Positions 16,942-25,938 of a DNA stretch of 45,283 nucleotides are shown piece after piece; the stretch's first letter is position 1; every line of letters starts with the position of its first letter. Origin of the DNA: JBNKEI01 sp050288705 (GTDB lineage Bacteria > Myxococcota > Myxococcia > Myxococcales > UBA5297); NCBI GenBank assembly GCA_050288705.1, contig JBNKEI010000049.1:1-45283 (forward strand), in the 5' to 3' direction. The notes beneath the pieces are model-generated. The model did no database searches, had not been told where the DNA came from, and saw only the letters and a list, made by a program, of their open reading frames with translations. The position numbers were made by a program, and so were the translations under genes.

Positions 16942-18228
16942 CTACAACGAACCCCCGCGTTTGGAAGCAACAAACCGCTTTTCGCCTCTTACCAAATCAG
17001 CATAAGTCTCCCGCTGGCGTATTACCGCAAAATTATTACCTTGCACCATTACCTCGGCCGCGCGGGGACGGGAATTGAAATTTGAGGACATGCACATTCC
17101 GTAGGCGCCAGCGCTCATAAAGGCCATGGCCTCACCAGTTGCCATGGTGGGAAGCTTTTGTTCGCGCGCCAATACATCTGTGGATTCGCAAATTGGACCA
17201 ACCACATCTACCGAGTTTTTACGCCCTGCCCGACGACGTAGAGGTAAAACCTGATGACAAGATTCGTACAAAGCTGGCCGAATTAAATCATTCATGGCGG
17301 CATCAACCACTAAAAAATTACGCATTTCATTCTTCTTGGAATATAGAACTTTAGCCAATAATACCCCCGCATTTCCCACTAATACTCGGCCAGGCTCTAC
17401 AATTAAATGAGCAGATATATCTCCAACCGCATCCATAATTGCCGCAGCCCATTCTTGAGGTGAAGGGGGGTTCTCGTTAGAATAAAAAATACCTAGTCCA
17501 CCGCCCACATCTAAATAGCGTAATGGAAAACCTTCCGCCCGAAGACTTGCATATAGGCTAGCCGCGGCCCTAACCGATTGGCGAACCGGCTCCAAGTCAG
17601 TTAACTGCGAGCCAATATGCATATCCACTCCTACAAAACGCAGCCCTTTGGTGGCGCGATATTTGCGATACAAGCGAGCGGCATTTTCAATTGGTATTCC
17701 AAACTTGCTCTTTTTTAGTCCGGTAGCAATATGCGGATGGGTACGGGGATCGATACCTGGATTAACTCGCAAAGAAATTGCAGCAGTAGTTCGGCGACGC
17801 CGCGCTACTTTTGCCAGAACCTCTAACTCCTGCTCATTTTCTACGTTGAACATTAATATTTTGGATTCCAGTGCATAGGAAAGCTCTTCCTCAGTTTTTC
17901 CAACCCCTGAAAACACAATCTTTCCCGGGTCGGCCTTAGTTTGCAAAACTCGGAAAAGCTCTCCTCCGGATACAATGTCAAATCCACTTCCCTGTCGCGC
18001 CAGTAAATCTAATACTGCCAATGTGGAATTAGCTTTTACTGAATAACAAATCAAATGGGGGCAAGCGCCAAATCCCTGCTTCACTACCTGCAAGTGATGT
18101 TGCAATGCTTCGCTAGAATAAACATAGGTGGGAGTTCCCACTTCTTTAACAATCCTTTCTAACGAAACTCCTTCGGTATGAAGAATACCTTGATGATAAT
18201 AAAAGTGATGATATTCCAATTTACTCAT
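16942..18228 (-). CDS. lysA: diaminopimelate decarboxylase
   Basis: PLP enzyme converting meso-diaminopimelate to lysine, the last step of the pathway served by dapD, dapE and the AK-HSD in this window. 428 residues with the alanine-racemase-like barrel: CYSVKANSTLAVLDLL holds the Schiff-base lysine; GGGLGIFY, EPGRVLVGNAG and PICESTDVLA are the PLP phosphate and dimer-interface motifs. The ATG at 18228 is chosen because ATGAGTAA overlaps the stop of the LptM-like gene, so translation is coupled; a start at 18285 would run 60 bases into that gene. Its last codons are duplicated near 15305-15345. Confidence 0.96.
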   Translation of the reverse strand: MSKLEYHHFYYHQGILHTEGVSLERIVKEVGTPTYVYSSEALQHHLQVVKQGFGACPHLICYSVKANSTLAVLDLLARQGSGFDIVSGGELFRVLQTKADPGKIVFSGVGKTEEELSYALESKILMFNVENEQELEVLAKVARRRRTTAAISLRVNPGIDPRTHPHIATGLKKSKFGIPIENAARLYRKYRATKGLRFVGVDMHIGSQLTDLEPVRQSVRAAASLYASLRAEGFPLRYLDVGGGLGIFYSNENPPSPQEWAAAIMDAVGDISAHLIVEPGRVLVGNAGVLLAKVLYSKKNEMRNFLVVDAAMNDLIRPALYESCHQVLPLRRRAGRKNSVDVVGPICESTDVLAREQKLPTMATGEAMAFMSAGAYGMCMSSNFNSRPRAAEVMVQGNNFAVIRQRETYADLVRGEKRFVASKRGGSL

Positions 18229-18424
18229 TAGAGGCACCAGTGCAAGAAGGGCATTCCTCGCCAGTTTTTGCAACCGGCGGGTCATCTACAGTTGGAGATG
18301 AAGGAGAGTTGGAGGTGGTCGGAGCAACCGGAGTGGCGTGCTCAAACTGTGGCGGGCGGGGACGACCACGAACACCGCATCCCCAAATCAATCCCGCGAA
18401 ACTAATTGCCAATATTGTCTTCAT
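18221..18424 (-). CDS. LptM/LppL-like small lipoprotein
   Basis: 67 residues. MKTILAISFAGLIWGC is a lipoprotein signal with Cys16 (box IWGC), followed by GVRGRPRPP, which matches the CGxKGPLxxP start of LptM (YifL/LppL), a small lipoprotein that helps LptD mature. The tail is Pro/Ser/Thr-rich with a CPSC near the end. In many Proteobacteria lppL sits directly before lysA or dapF, and the same synteny holds here, with an 8-base overlap with lysA. An alternative TTG start at 18433 overlaps the porin stop. Confidence 0.75.
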   Translation of the reverse strand: MKTILAISFAGLIWGCGVRGRPRPPQFEHATPVAPTTSNSPSSPTVDDPPVAKTGEECPSCTGASNE

Positions 18425-18429
18425 AAAAC

Positions 18430-20262
18430 TCAAAACCGAATGCCCAGTAAACCCTGCACCGTATGAGCAGTTTTTGCAGATGCGATATCAATATTATTGT
18501 CTAGACCAGCAAGCGGAAAAAGAACTCCGTAGGAAATTTCTGCTGTAAATCCATCGCCAGAGTCGAAACGCAAACCGCCATCGAGTTCAACCCCTAAATT
18601 AGGGTCCCCTTTAAGTACTTCGTTATCAAGAAAAGAAGAAGGAGTTGATTCCCCGTATATCGCGCGTGAATAAATTAAATTCGCCCACAAACCAAAACCG
18701 GGGGAAATTTCATATTTTATTCCCGGCCTAATGTAAATAGCATCCGTAACCCCGTCAAAAATCTCTTTCCACAGAATTAGGTCCACCTGATAAGCCCGAT
18801 TAAAGCGGAAATTACGAATGCTCTTATCCAGCTTCCGGCACTCTGCAGTCAGGCAATATTGTGGGCCATCAATACTACCAGGCACCGTAGCTCCATTTCT
18901 ACCAGGAAGATTACCCATGCCAGCAGCACGATCTCCCGAAGCAAAGCCCAGCTCTAGGTTTAGCTTCAGGTCATTAAGTACATTATATTCCCCCTGAGCA
19001 ACCGCTCCGAACTGGTAGATATCGACTTTTTGATCATCTCCAGGGGTCTGCAATACCATGCTCCCTAGAATAGCCGCAGCCTCCAGCTCTAAGCGCATTT
19101 TCTTGGTCTGATATTTCACCCATATATCGGGAATAGAGAGACTGGCATTGCGCGTTACGGTTTCCAGTTCGCTTCTTTCCACAATGTAAGGGTTATCGCT
19201 TTGGTAATACTGGGGATTATCATTATTCTGACTACGATACGTAAAATATAAACCGTAGTTTATCACGGAGGGACTAGTTTCTAGTTTTCGCCGAATATCG
19301 CGATCAGTATCTTGTTTTGCAATACTAATTCCATAATCAATTGCGTCATCTAATTGGTCCAAATCAAATGGTTGCCCTTGTGGGTCGGTGGGTTCAATAC
19401 TGGTAGGACCAATAGCAGTAAAGGTCAACATAGGAGTGACATAGTAATCGGAAACCTTGGCTACAAATGCTAGCCGGTCAACCGAATCACCATAGTCGTC
19501 ATCTATACCATTTCCAGCGTTTACCAGCATTCCTAATCCCCATTGGCTTCCCATTCGCCCAAACAAGAATTTTCCAAAAAAGGTACTTACGTCACCATAC
19601 ACGCGACGTACCATTAGTGAATCATTCACCCAGTTGCGGTCAGCAGTTGGCGCAATTTGTCCTTTCGAGAGAACCACCAAAGGGGTGCGTTGGGAGATTC
19701 CAAATCCCCCGTCAGGAGTAGAACCAAATATTAGGTTATCAAGAATATCGAGTTGGGCATGAATCCTTACGTTTTCACTTACATTCAGGGTTGGCTCTAA
19801 ACGCCAGCGCATATTTACGTCCGCTAGGGTTTTGCGGTCCCCCTGGGGGCGAAAGAAAAGTGAGTATCCCTTAGGGTCGGCGCCACGACGCAAATCTAGA
19901 TTGTAAAAAAGTTCTGGCCGCACCCGAAAGTATCCTTGAAGCTCAAAAAGTTCTAACTTTTTTCTGTCCTCAACAAATTCTTCCTCCAGTTCGCGACTGG
20001 CAGCCTGAGCTGCCGCCTGAGCCCTTAGCTCGTAGCGAATTTCTTCCTTTTGTTTATCCAGTGATTTGCGCACATCATCCATGATCTGGCGCCGTAGCTG
20101 CTCTCTCTCTACTCGCGAATCAAAAGCTGATTCGGCGGAACTAGTTGCTGACGAAGACGACTCAGCATTGGAAGTGGCCGCGGAAGAGTCGCCTTCCGGC
20201 TTGGCCTGGGCCCAGATTGCACTTGGCGTTAGAAAAAGCAGCATCGCGAAGAGGCGAGTCAC
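18430..20262 (-). CDS. outer-membrane beta-barrel protein (TIGR04551-like)
   Basis: 610 residues. Signal peptide MTRLFAMLLFLTPSAIWAQA; a Ser/Ala-rich stretch and a charged coiled coil (about 50-110: EREQLRRQIMDD, KQKEEIRYELRAQAA) suggest a periplasmic stalk. From about 110 onward it alternates beta-strands with aromatic girdle residues and ends in a terminal Phe (LLGIRF), as in outer-membrane barrels. GNGIDDDYGDSVDR resembles the conserved core of TIGR04551, a family known mostly from Deltaproteobacteria. GTG start with AAGGAG 8 bases upstream. It heads the porin-lptM-lysA run; substrate unknown. Confidence 0.75.
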   Translation of the reverse strand: MTRLFAMLLFLTPSAIWAQAKPEGDSSAATSNAESSSSATSSAESAFDSRVEREQLRRQIMDDVRKSLDKQKEEIRYELRAQAAAQAASRELEEEFVEDRKKLELFELQGYFRVRPELFYNLDLRRGADPKGYSLFFRPQGDRKTLADVNMRWRLEPTLNVSENVRIHAQLDILDNLIFGSTPDGGFGISQRTPLVVLSKGQIAPTADRNWVNDSLMVRRVYGDVSTFFGKFLFGRMGSQWGLGMLVNAGNGIDDDYGDSVDRLAFVAKVSDYYVTPMLTFTAIGPTSIEPTDPQGQPFDLDQLDDAIDYGISIAKQDTDRDIRRKLETSPSVINYGLYFTYRSQNNDNPQYYQSDNPYIVERSELETVTRNASLSIPDIWVKYQTKKMRLELEAAAILGSMVLQTPGDDQKVDIYQFGAVAQGEYNVLNDLKLNLELGFASGDRAAGMGNLPGRNGATVPGSIDGPQYCLTAECRKLDKSIRNFRFNRAYQVDLILWKEIFDGVTDAIYIRPGIKYEISPGFGLWANLIYSRAIYGESTPSSFLDNEVLKGDPNLGVELDGGLRFDSGDGFTAEISYGVLFPLAGLDNNIDIASAKTAHTVQGLLGIRF

Positions 20263-20498
20263 GTTTTCACTCCTTCACTTCGGGTTTCGTGTAAACCAAC
20301 CAGAAAAAGCGTCTTCGTTCACTTCAAGGTCTGGTCGCTTATCATGCCATGGAGTAGGCAATCAAGTTTATCCCGCTGAGTCATTCTCTTATTTCATCTC
20401 TTGTACATTGTGGCCGACTTGTTATCGAAACCCGGCTAGAAAGCAAACACTGGAAAGCACTACGTCATTCCAAACAGATTATTGAGGGCGCACTCCTA

Positions 20499-20535
20499 CT
20501 GCCACCCAGCAAACTTATGCGCTAGAGGGTGGCAG
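20499..20535. terminator. hairpin downstream of the zinc-ribbon gene
   Basis: CTGCCACCC (20499-20507) pairs with GGGTGGCAG (20527-20535), 9 bp with a 19-base loop, lying 22 bases past the stop of the minus-strand zinc-ribbon gene. There is no T-run on either side, so it may stabilise a 3' end rather than terminate. The rest of 20263-20498 shows nothing recognisable apart from the porin ribosome site. Confidence 0.4.
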
Positions 20536-20556
20536 CTTGTAGAATAGAATTCACCG

Positions 20557-20829
20557 TTATTTTGCCCAGCGCTTCAACTTTGGCATTACCTCGTGCATCA
20601 GTGCCGATGCCTGTTCGCGAGGCATGACCTTCATTTCATCCATTTTGTCGATACAGAAATCGCGCATTTGCTCCATGGTGATGTTCGGCATAGTAAAGGC
20701 GCTGTCCTTGTAGCAGTAAACGCAGTAGTCATTATTGCGTATACCATAGGATTCGGTCCCGAAATCTTCTGGTTTGGTCAACGGCATGGCGCAACTTTGG
20801 CAAAATGGACCTTTCATCTCGGTAGTCAT
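20557..20829 (-). CDS. putative zinc-ribbon protein (Zn_ribbon_2 type)
   Basis: 90 residues. FCQSCAMPL and YCVYCYKDS supply two CxxC knuckles for one zinc ion; GTESYGIRNNDYCVYC and the ITMEQMRDFCIDKM helix match the small zinc-ribbon family PF12674, of unknown function. AGGAG lies 7 bases before the ATG. It is directly followed upstream by a same-strand WYL regulator; in many genomes this small protein accompanies YafY-like regulators or methyltransferase genes. Confidence 0.85.
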   Translation of the reverse strand: MTTEMKGPFCQSCAMPLTKPEDFGTESYGIRNNDYCVYCYKDSAFTMPNITMEQMRDFCIDKMDEMKVMPREQASALMHEVMPKLKRWAK

Positions 20830-20941
20830 ATCTACTCCTGGTTAGTTAGTTAAAAGTGATGTTCCAAGTCTATTGAAGAACAACTAGTCGGCTCAACGAC
20901 CAGTCAGTTTGTTGATAGCATCCTCAAATGACAACGGTCTG

Positions 20942-21877
20942 TCAGGTTTGATAGGTTGAAAATATTTTTTTTGCTTTCTCCCGAATGATAGTGCGCATGT
21001 AGGCCGGGGAAAGCACCTCCACTGTTTCACCGTAGCTAAGAATCATACCGTATAGCCAGTCGTCTTCCGGCATTTCCAATACCGCGTTTACCGAGCCGTC
21101 TATATTCACAGTGAGAGCTTCGGGCGAAAAATATTCCTCAACCTGCGCACGTTTCTGGAGGGCAAAGCGAAGGGTTACTTGGACGCGAGGGCGAGTGTCG
21201 AGCCGCAAAAGATCGTCAACTGGCGGCACCGGTCGGGGAACGAAATGTTGTAATTCAACACTGCAATCGCTTATGCGAGAAAGCCGAAAAAGCCGGAATT
21301 CCTGACGTGCGTAGCAATAGCCATAAGCATACCAGGCATGCGTTTTGTAAATCAGTTGGGCGGGTTCAATGGTTCGACGACTTGCCGCGCCATTGGCGGC
21401 GCGATAGGTAAGACTCACCAGGTAGTTGTTGGCAAGAGCGCGCTGAATTGCGGCAAGGTTCTTGCGAGTAGCCTTATTACAACCCCAAGGGTGCAAATCA
21501 ATACGAGTGCGCGTGATTAGAGCATCCATTCGGGAACGCTCCCGCTGGGGAACCAGAGCATTGATTTTATCGAAAAGATCGCTGCTGCCGGAAGCATTGT
21601 TAGCAAAGGTTGCCTCTAAACTTTTAAGTGAAATAAGAATGGAAAGCATGTCATCAACTGTAAGCATCTGACGATCAATACTGAACGAGCCATGAATACC
21701 GTAACCACCACCAATACCCTGAGAGGCAACAATAGGTATTCCGGCATTTTTTAAGGTCTCGATGTCGCGATAAATGGTTCTAACTGTCACCTCGAATTTT
21801 TCGGCCAACTGGCTAGCCGTCACTGTTCTCCGGCTAAGAAATTGCATTGTGATGGCAAGCAGGCGATCAATTTTCAT
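20942..21877 (-). CDS. YafY-type transcriptional regulator (HTH + WYL)
   Basis: 311 residues. The DeoR-like winged helix-turn-helix occupies 1-60 (TASQLAEKFEVTVRTIYRDI, then GGGYGI). The WYL ligand domain spans about 135-220, with the signature appearing as HAWYAYGYC followed by EFRLFRLSRI; Leu of WYL is Ala here, as in some members. A C-terminal WCX domain follows (225-311). WYL domains sense nucleotides or nucleic-acid ligands, and many YafY proteins repress stress or phage-defence genes. The target may be the adjacent zinc-ribbon gene or the divergent inositol operon 300 bases away; the sequence does not settle this. Confidence 0.92.
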   Translation of the reverse strand: MKIDRLLAITMQFLSRRTVTASQLAEKFEVTVRTIYRDIETLKNAGIPIVASQGIGGGYGIHGSFSIDRQMLTVDDMLSILISLKSLEATFANNASGSSDLFDKINALVPQRERSRMDALITRTRIDLHPWGCNKATRKNLAAIQRALANNYLVSLTYRAANGAASRRTIEPAQLIYKTHAWYAYGYCYARQEFRLFRLSRISDCSVELQHFVPRPVPPVDDLLRLDTRPRVQVTLRFALQKRAQVEEYFSPEALTVNIDGSVNAVLEMPEDDWLYGMILSYGETVEVLSPAYMRTIIREKAKKIFSTYQT

Positions 21878-22126
21878 GGCTGCCTCTTAGCTAGCACATG
21901 TTTCAACTGGAGATCTTCGATTTCCTCTATGGCAATAAACTCCCCCTTTTAGAAATTTAAAAAATGGGCCGGAGAGATTTGCCCGCTTGTCAAGCAAATT
22001 TAGAGTTCGAGGTTTATGCGATCTGCTTTATAGCGTTTTCTATTCCACAAAAAACCACAGCCACTCAATAGATGTCTCTAGTCTTCCTTGCCAACCTGGT
22101 ACTGCATGAAAAACCATAAGCCATGT

Positions 22127-22150
22127 GAATCAGGAATGATTCTTATATTG
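22127..22150 (+). promoter_or_regulatory. dyad and possible -10 element before the inositol synthase gene
   Basis: GAATCA-GGAA-TGATTC is a perfect 6-bp dyad (22127-22142), followed at 22145 by TATATT, one base from the -10 consensus. No good -35 box is seen. A repressor at this dyad would block the start of the operon at 22182. The WYL regulator gene diverges from here. The rest of 21878-22126 holds nothing recognisable. Confidence 0.35.
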
Positions 22151-22181
22151 ATAGTTTTTAGACGAATTTTGGAGGGAAACC

Positions 22182-23504
22182 ATGCATAAAAACAAACCGG
22201 AAGGACGCCTAGCAATACTTATGCCTGGGCTAGGCGCGGTAGCCAGCACTTTTATTGCGGGAGTAGAAATGGCTCGCCGTGACCAATGTCAACCCATAGG
22301 TTCTCTCTCCCAATTAGGAACCGCTCGCCTGGGTAAGCGTACCGAAAATCGCTATGTAAAAATTAGCGACTTGGTACCATTGGCTTCTTTGCAGGATTTG
22401 GTTTTTGGCACTTGGGATATTATAGATGAAAACTGCGATCAAGTAGTCCAACGCTCTCGAGTTCTTACTGAATCACACCAAAACATCATTAAAGACTTTC
22501 TCCAGGATATCTGCCCCAAACCAGGAGTACATGACCCTAAACGAGTGCCCAAAATTAACGCCAATTATTTCAAAAAAGAAAAGCACGCCCGCGAACGCAT
22601 TGAATCAATACGACAAGATATTCGTGACTTTAAAAAGAACCTGGGAGCGAAGCGGGCGGTGATGATTTATACCGCTTCTACTGAGGCTTTTCCCGACCAC
22701 CCTCTTCGGTTAACAACGTGCGAAGAATTGGAAAAGGCATTGGATGACAATCACCCTTCCCTTTCTCCTACCATGTTGTATGCCTATTCTTCTATTGTGG
22801 AGAATGTGCCTTTTGCTAACGGAACTCCCAATATTTGTGTGGACATGCCGGCTTTGCAACAACTTGCACGAGAAAGAGGGGTGCCCATTGCCGGCAAAGA
22901 CCTTAAAAGCGGACAGACTATGATGAAAACGGTTCTCGCACCCGCTTTGAAAGCACGAATGTTAGGACTGGATGGTTGGTTCAGCACCAATATTTTAGGC
23001 AATCGCGACGGGGAAGTATTGGACGAGCCCCAGGCTTTTCGTTCGAAAGAAATTACCAAAACGGGGGTATTAGATAGTATTCTTCAGCCTGAAATTTATC
23101 CTTCGCTATATTCTAAATATTCGCATAAAGTATCCATTCACTATTATCCTCCTCGTGGGGACGACAAAGAAGGCTGGGACAATATCGATATTTTTGGATG
23201 GATGGGATATCCAATGCAATTGAAAGTTAATTTTTTGTGCAAGGATTCGATCCTGGCAGCGCCTTTAGTGCTGGATATTGCGCTCTTTCTCGACTTGGCG
23301 GCACGTCTTGAATGGAAAGGCATACAAGAATGGTTATCGTTTTATTTTAAGTGCCCCATGGCGGCCCAATCTATTCATGCGGAAAATGATTTATTTATTC
23401 AGCTTTCTAAACTAAAAAATACTTTGCGAGTAATTGGTGGGGAGGAACCAATCAATCACCTAGGAATGGATTATTATGGCAATAATCTACCATTGCCTCG
23501 ATGA
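22182..23504 (+). CDS. ino1: inositol-3-phosphate synthase
   Basis: Cyclises glucose 6-phosphate to 1D-myo-inositol 3-phosphate with bound NAD, the only route to inositol de novo. 440 residues, the compact prokaryotic form. The Rossmann start LAILMPGLGAVASTFIAGVE carries GxGxVxS; further family landmarks are FGTWDI, the NGTPN segment before a substrate-site region, AGKDLKSGQT (GxDxxSGQT motif) and WFSTNILGNRDG. GGAGGGA lies just before the ATG. It overlaps the next gene, a CDP-alcohol phosphatidyltransferase, by 4 bases (ATGA), which ties the inositol phosphate it makes to lipid synthesis. Confidence 0.95.
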   Translation: MHKNKPEGRLAILMPGLGAVASTFIAGVEMARRDQCQPIGSLSQLGTARLGKRTENRYVKISDLVPLASLQDLVFGTWDIIDENCDQVVQRSRVLTESHQNIIKDFLQDICPKPGVHDPKRVPKINANYFKKEKHARERIESIRQDIRDFKKNLGAKRAVMIYTASTEAFPDHPLRLTTCEELEKALDDNHPSLSPTMLYAYSSIVENVPFANGTPNICVDMPALQQLARERGVPIAGKDLKSGQTMMKTVLAPALKARMLGLDGWFSTNILGNRDGEVLDEPQAFRSKEITKTGVLDSILQPEIYPSLYSKYSHKVSIHYYPPRGDDKEGWDNIDIFGWMGYPMQLKVNFLCKDSILAAPLVLDIALFLDLAARLEWKGIQEWLSFYFKCPMAAQSIHAENDLFIQLSKLKNTLRVIGGEEPINHLGMDYYGNNLPLPR

Positions 23505-24265
23505 ACGAACACTGGGCTTTCGGTTTATTGGCGGGAGTCACTGGTGCGGTCATAGCCACCTATGGTGTGCGGACCGCGCTGAAGGGAAGAGAAACGCCGG
23601 AAAGAGTGGCGCGAGAAAACGCCACTTTTTTGGAACTATGGATAATGGAAGCTTTCTATTGGAGTTTCCAAGGACTGGGGAGCATATGCATTAAATTTGG
23701 TTTGCATCCCAACACATTAACTTGGTTTTCGCTGTTATTAACTGCCACGAGCCTACCTTGCGCGGCTTGCGGGCATTTTTCGGCAGCAGGCATTCTTTTC
23801 TTGTCAGGATCGGTTTTTGACGCACTAGATGGATTAGTGGCACGAAAGCAACAGTTTGCATCTAGCGCCGGAGAGCTTTTTGATGCTGTAATTGACCGCT
23901 ATGCTGATTCAGCATTACTGATAGGACTAGCTTTGTTTTACCGAGCCAGCATTTGGCAAATGATCATTCCTTTAATTGCTCTTTTAGGGGCATTTATGGT
24001 GAGTTATGTGCGCGCCAAGAACGAATCGCTAGGAATCAATTTGCCTAGTCGAGGAATGCGCCGCCACCAACGAGTAGCTTATTTGGGCGCGGCGTTGATT
24101 GCTGGTCCGGAAATAGGTACTTTGGCTTCACTGGCAAGCATTCACCATCCCATTACCTTGGCGGGAATCGCTTTTGTTGGTTTAAAATCCAACTATGCGG
24201 CTATATCCCTGGCCATAGATGGATATCGGAAACTTAAAGTTCACCATAAAATGAACATCAAATAA
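23501..24265 (+). CDS. CDP-alcohol phosphatidyltransferase, probable phosphatidylinositol-phosphate synthase
   Basis: 254 residues with about six membrane helices. The full family signature is present: Asp107-x2-Asp110-Gly111-x2-Ala114-Arg115-x8-Gly124-x3-Asp128-x3-Asp132 (starting at SVFDALDGLVARK). These enzymes replace CMP of a CDP-lipid with an alcohol. Overlap with the inositol-3-phosphate synthase gene suggests the alcohol is inositol phosphate, giving phosphatidylinositol phosphate as in actinobacteria and Bacteroides. The substrate is inferred from context only; the signature is common to PgsA and others. The N-terminal 50 residues, with one helix, precede the usual start of the domain. 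Confidence 0.88.
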   Translation: MNEHWAFGLLAGVTGAVIATYGVRTALKGRETPERVARENATFLELWIMEAFYWSFQGLGSICIKFGLHPNTLTWFSLLLTATSLPCAACGHFSAAGILFLSGSVFDALDGLVARKQQFASSAGELFDAVIDRYADSALLIGLALFYRASIWQMIIPLIALLGAFMVSYVRAKNESLGINLPSRGMRRHQRVAYLGAALIAGPEIGTLASLASIHHPITLAGIAFVGLKSNYAAISLAIDGYRKLKVHHKMNIK

Positions 24266-24296
24266 TAATTTGGGTTTAACGCCTGAAACATAAATT

Positions 24297-24325
24297 ATGA
24301 TACCCAACCTATTTTATCTTCACGT
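24297..24325 (+). repeat. partial copy of the aminotransferase gene start
   Basis: ATGATACCC-AACCTATTTT-ATCTTCACG here is repeated with three or four changes at 24551-24580, where it forms the first codons of the aminotransferase. The copies are in direct orientation 254 bases apart, suggesting a short tandem duplication or an insertion that duplicated the gene start. The intervening 24326-24550 holds no recognisable gene. Confidence 0.55.
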
Positions 24326-24550
24326 TCGCATTTTTCATTCATCATAGTCTCCATGTAGTCAACAACCACAATCTAGCGATTATAATTTTAAAACAAACCA
24401 ACTTTCAACTGGACGATAACATTACTCCAGCATCTGCCTTCTTCCCATTGAAAGCACATTAGGGGGAATAGCTTTTATGGAGTTTCAGCCCCACTATGCC
24501 ACTATGCACCTAGATATAATACCGCACACTTATAGGCATGGAATGCGCTT

Positions 24551-25885
24551 ATGATACCCCAACCTATCTTACCTTCACGAGTGCAAGGAAGTCTACCCGG
24601 CCTCCAATCCCAAGCTCTTTGTCAACGGGAAGCGCATTGCCTGGCTCCGGGAATTCAATCCATTGCTACCTATTCGGGAATAGCCATTGATCACGCCCGA
24701 GGATGTGAACTATTCGACGCAGATGGTAATCGATTTCTGGATACCGCTGCTAGTATTGGTGTTGCCTCTCTGGGGTACGGAAATGCGAAATACATTCGCA
24801 CCTTGCAAGCACAATTAGAAAACCTACATTGCAGCTCGTTTACCACCAGATCGAGAATCCGCGCTCTAGAGTTAGTCATTTCCCTGACCCCCCATCCATT
24901 ACAGCGTTTGCAGCTCTATTCTGGAGGGAGCGAGGCCGTGGAAAGCGCTATCCGCCTAGCACGTTGCTACACAGGTCATTTCGAAGTGCTTTCTTTTTGG
25001 GGCGGATTCCATGGTAAAACTTCAGGAGCTCTAGCCCAGTTAGGAAATGACTTCAAACATGGGCTTGGTCCACTGGTCCCCGGAGCGTATTCGTCACCAT
25101 ATGCCGACTGCCATTTCTGCCCCTTTGGAGCATTTCCTTCGAGTTGTTCCCTTCTCTGTGTAGAATTCGCACGAGAAAAACTAAAAAAAGAAACCACCGG
25201 TAGATTGGCGGCCATATTGGTGGAACCCATGCAAGGCACTGCCGGAAATATTATTCCACCTCCAGAATTTCTTTTAGAAATACAAAAGCTTGCACACGAG
25301 CAAGGCGCTCTTTTAATTGTTGATGAAATGATTTGTGGATTTGGTCGCACCGGAAAAATGTTCGGATTCCAACATAGTGGACTAGTTCCTGATATCGTTA
25401 CCTTGGGTAAAGGACTAGGAGGAGGTTTCCCGGTCAGTGGACTATTGACTAGTGAAACTATTTCTCAGTCGAAACCATGGAGCCAGCCTAGTTTTTCCAG
25501 CTCTAGTTATGGAGGAAACCCTTTGGCCTGCGCCGCTATATGCGCTTCTTTAGAAATTTTAGAGCAAGAAAAGTTGGTCGACAATTCCCAGCAAGTGGGT
25601 AAATATCTTTTAGAGGGATTAAATCAGCTTTCTTTGCAATATCCATTTATGGGAAATATTCGAGGCAAAGGCCTTTTTATCGGATGGGATTTTTTAGACG
25701 GAACTGGTCTTCTCTGGTCAAAAGAAAAATGTCGACGGTTTTTCCAAGCTTTGCTTCGCCGAGGTGTAATCTCTATAACCTATGTCCCAAGAGTGCGCAT
25801 AAACCCCCCTCTTTCTTTCTCACATGAACAGGCCGACGAATTTCTGAACCTTTTGGAACTTGCCCTCCGAGAAGCCAAATATTAG
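24551..25885 (+). CDS. class III PLP-dependent aminotransferase
   Basis: 444 residues of the ornithine/4-aminobutyrate aminotransferase fold. SGGSEAVESAIRLAR, WGGFHGKTSGAL, LVEPMQGTAGN, LLIVDEMICGFGRTGK (Asp258 to the PLP nitrogen) and TLGKGLGGGFP (Lys287 Schiff base) are intact, so it should be active. YADCHFCPFG plus CSLLC is the cysteine-bearing loop seen in many class III members. The substrate cannot be read from the sequence. Placement between inositol-lipid enzymes and a radical SAM protein suggests amination of a lipid headgroup or carbohydrate rather than central nitrogen metabolism. The start is weakly supported by a ribosome site and is duplicated 254 bases upstream. Confidence 0.92.
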   Translation: MIPQPILPSRVQGSLPGLQSQALCQREAHCLAPGIQSIATYSGIAIDHARGCELFDADGNRFLDTAASIGVASLGYGNAKYIRTLQAQLENLHCSSFTTRSRIRALELVISLTPHPLQRLQLYSGGSEAVESAIRLARCYTGHFEVLSFWGGFHGKTSGALAQLGNDFKHGLGPLVPGAYSSPYADCHFCPFGAFPSSCSLLCVEFAREKLKKETTGRLAAILVEPMQGTAGNIIPPPEFLLEIQKLAHEQGALLIVDEMICGFGRTGKMFGFQHSGLVPDIVTLGKGLGGGFPVSGLLTSETISQSKPWSQPSFSSSSYGGNPLACAAICASLEILEQEKLVDNSQQVGKYLLEGLNQLSLQYPFMGNIRGKGLFIGWDFLDGTGLLWSKEKCRRFFQALLRRGVISITYVPRVRINPPLSFSHEQADEFLNLLELALREAKY

Positions 25886-25938
25886 GTTTATTCTCCAAAA
25901 GATAGGTTCTTTTATTCAACACCAAGGACAAGCAAACA

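Noticed and set aside
16689..16973. Minus-strand frame with a hydrophobic stretch
   Set aside because: Overlaps the ends of lysA and of the papain-like gene on the other strand; no start site within the gap.
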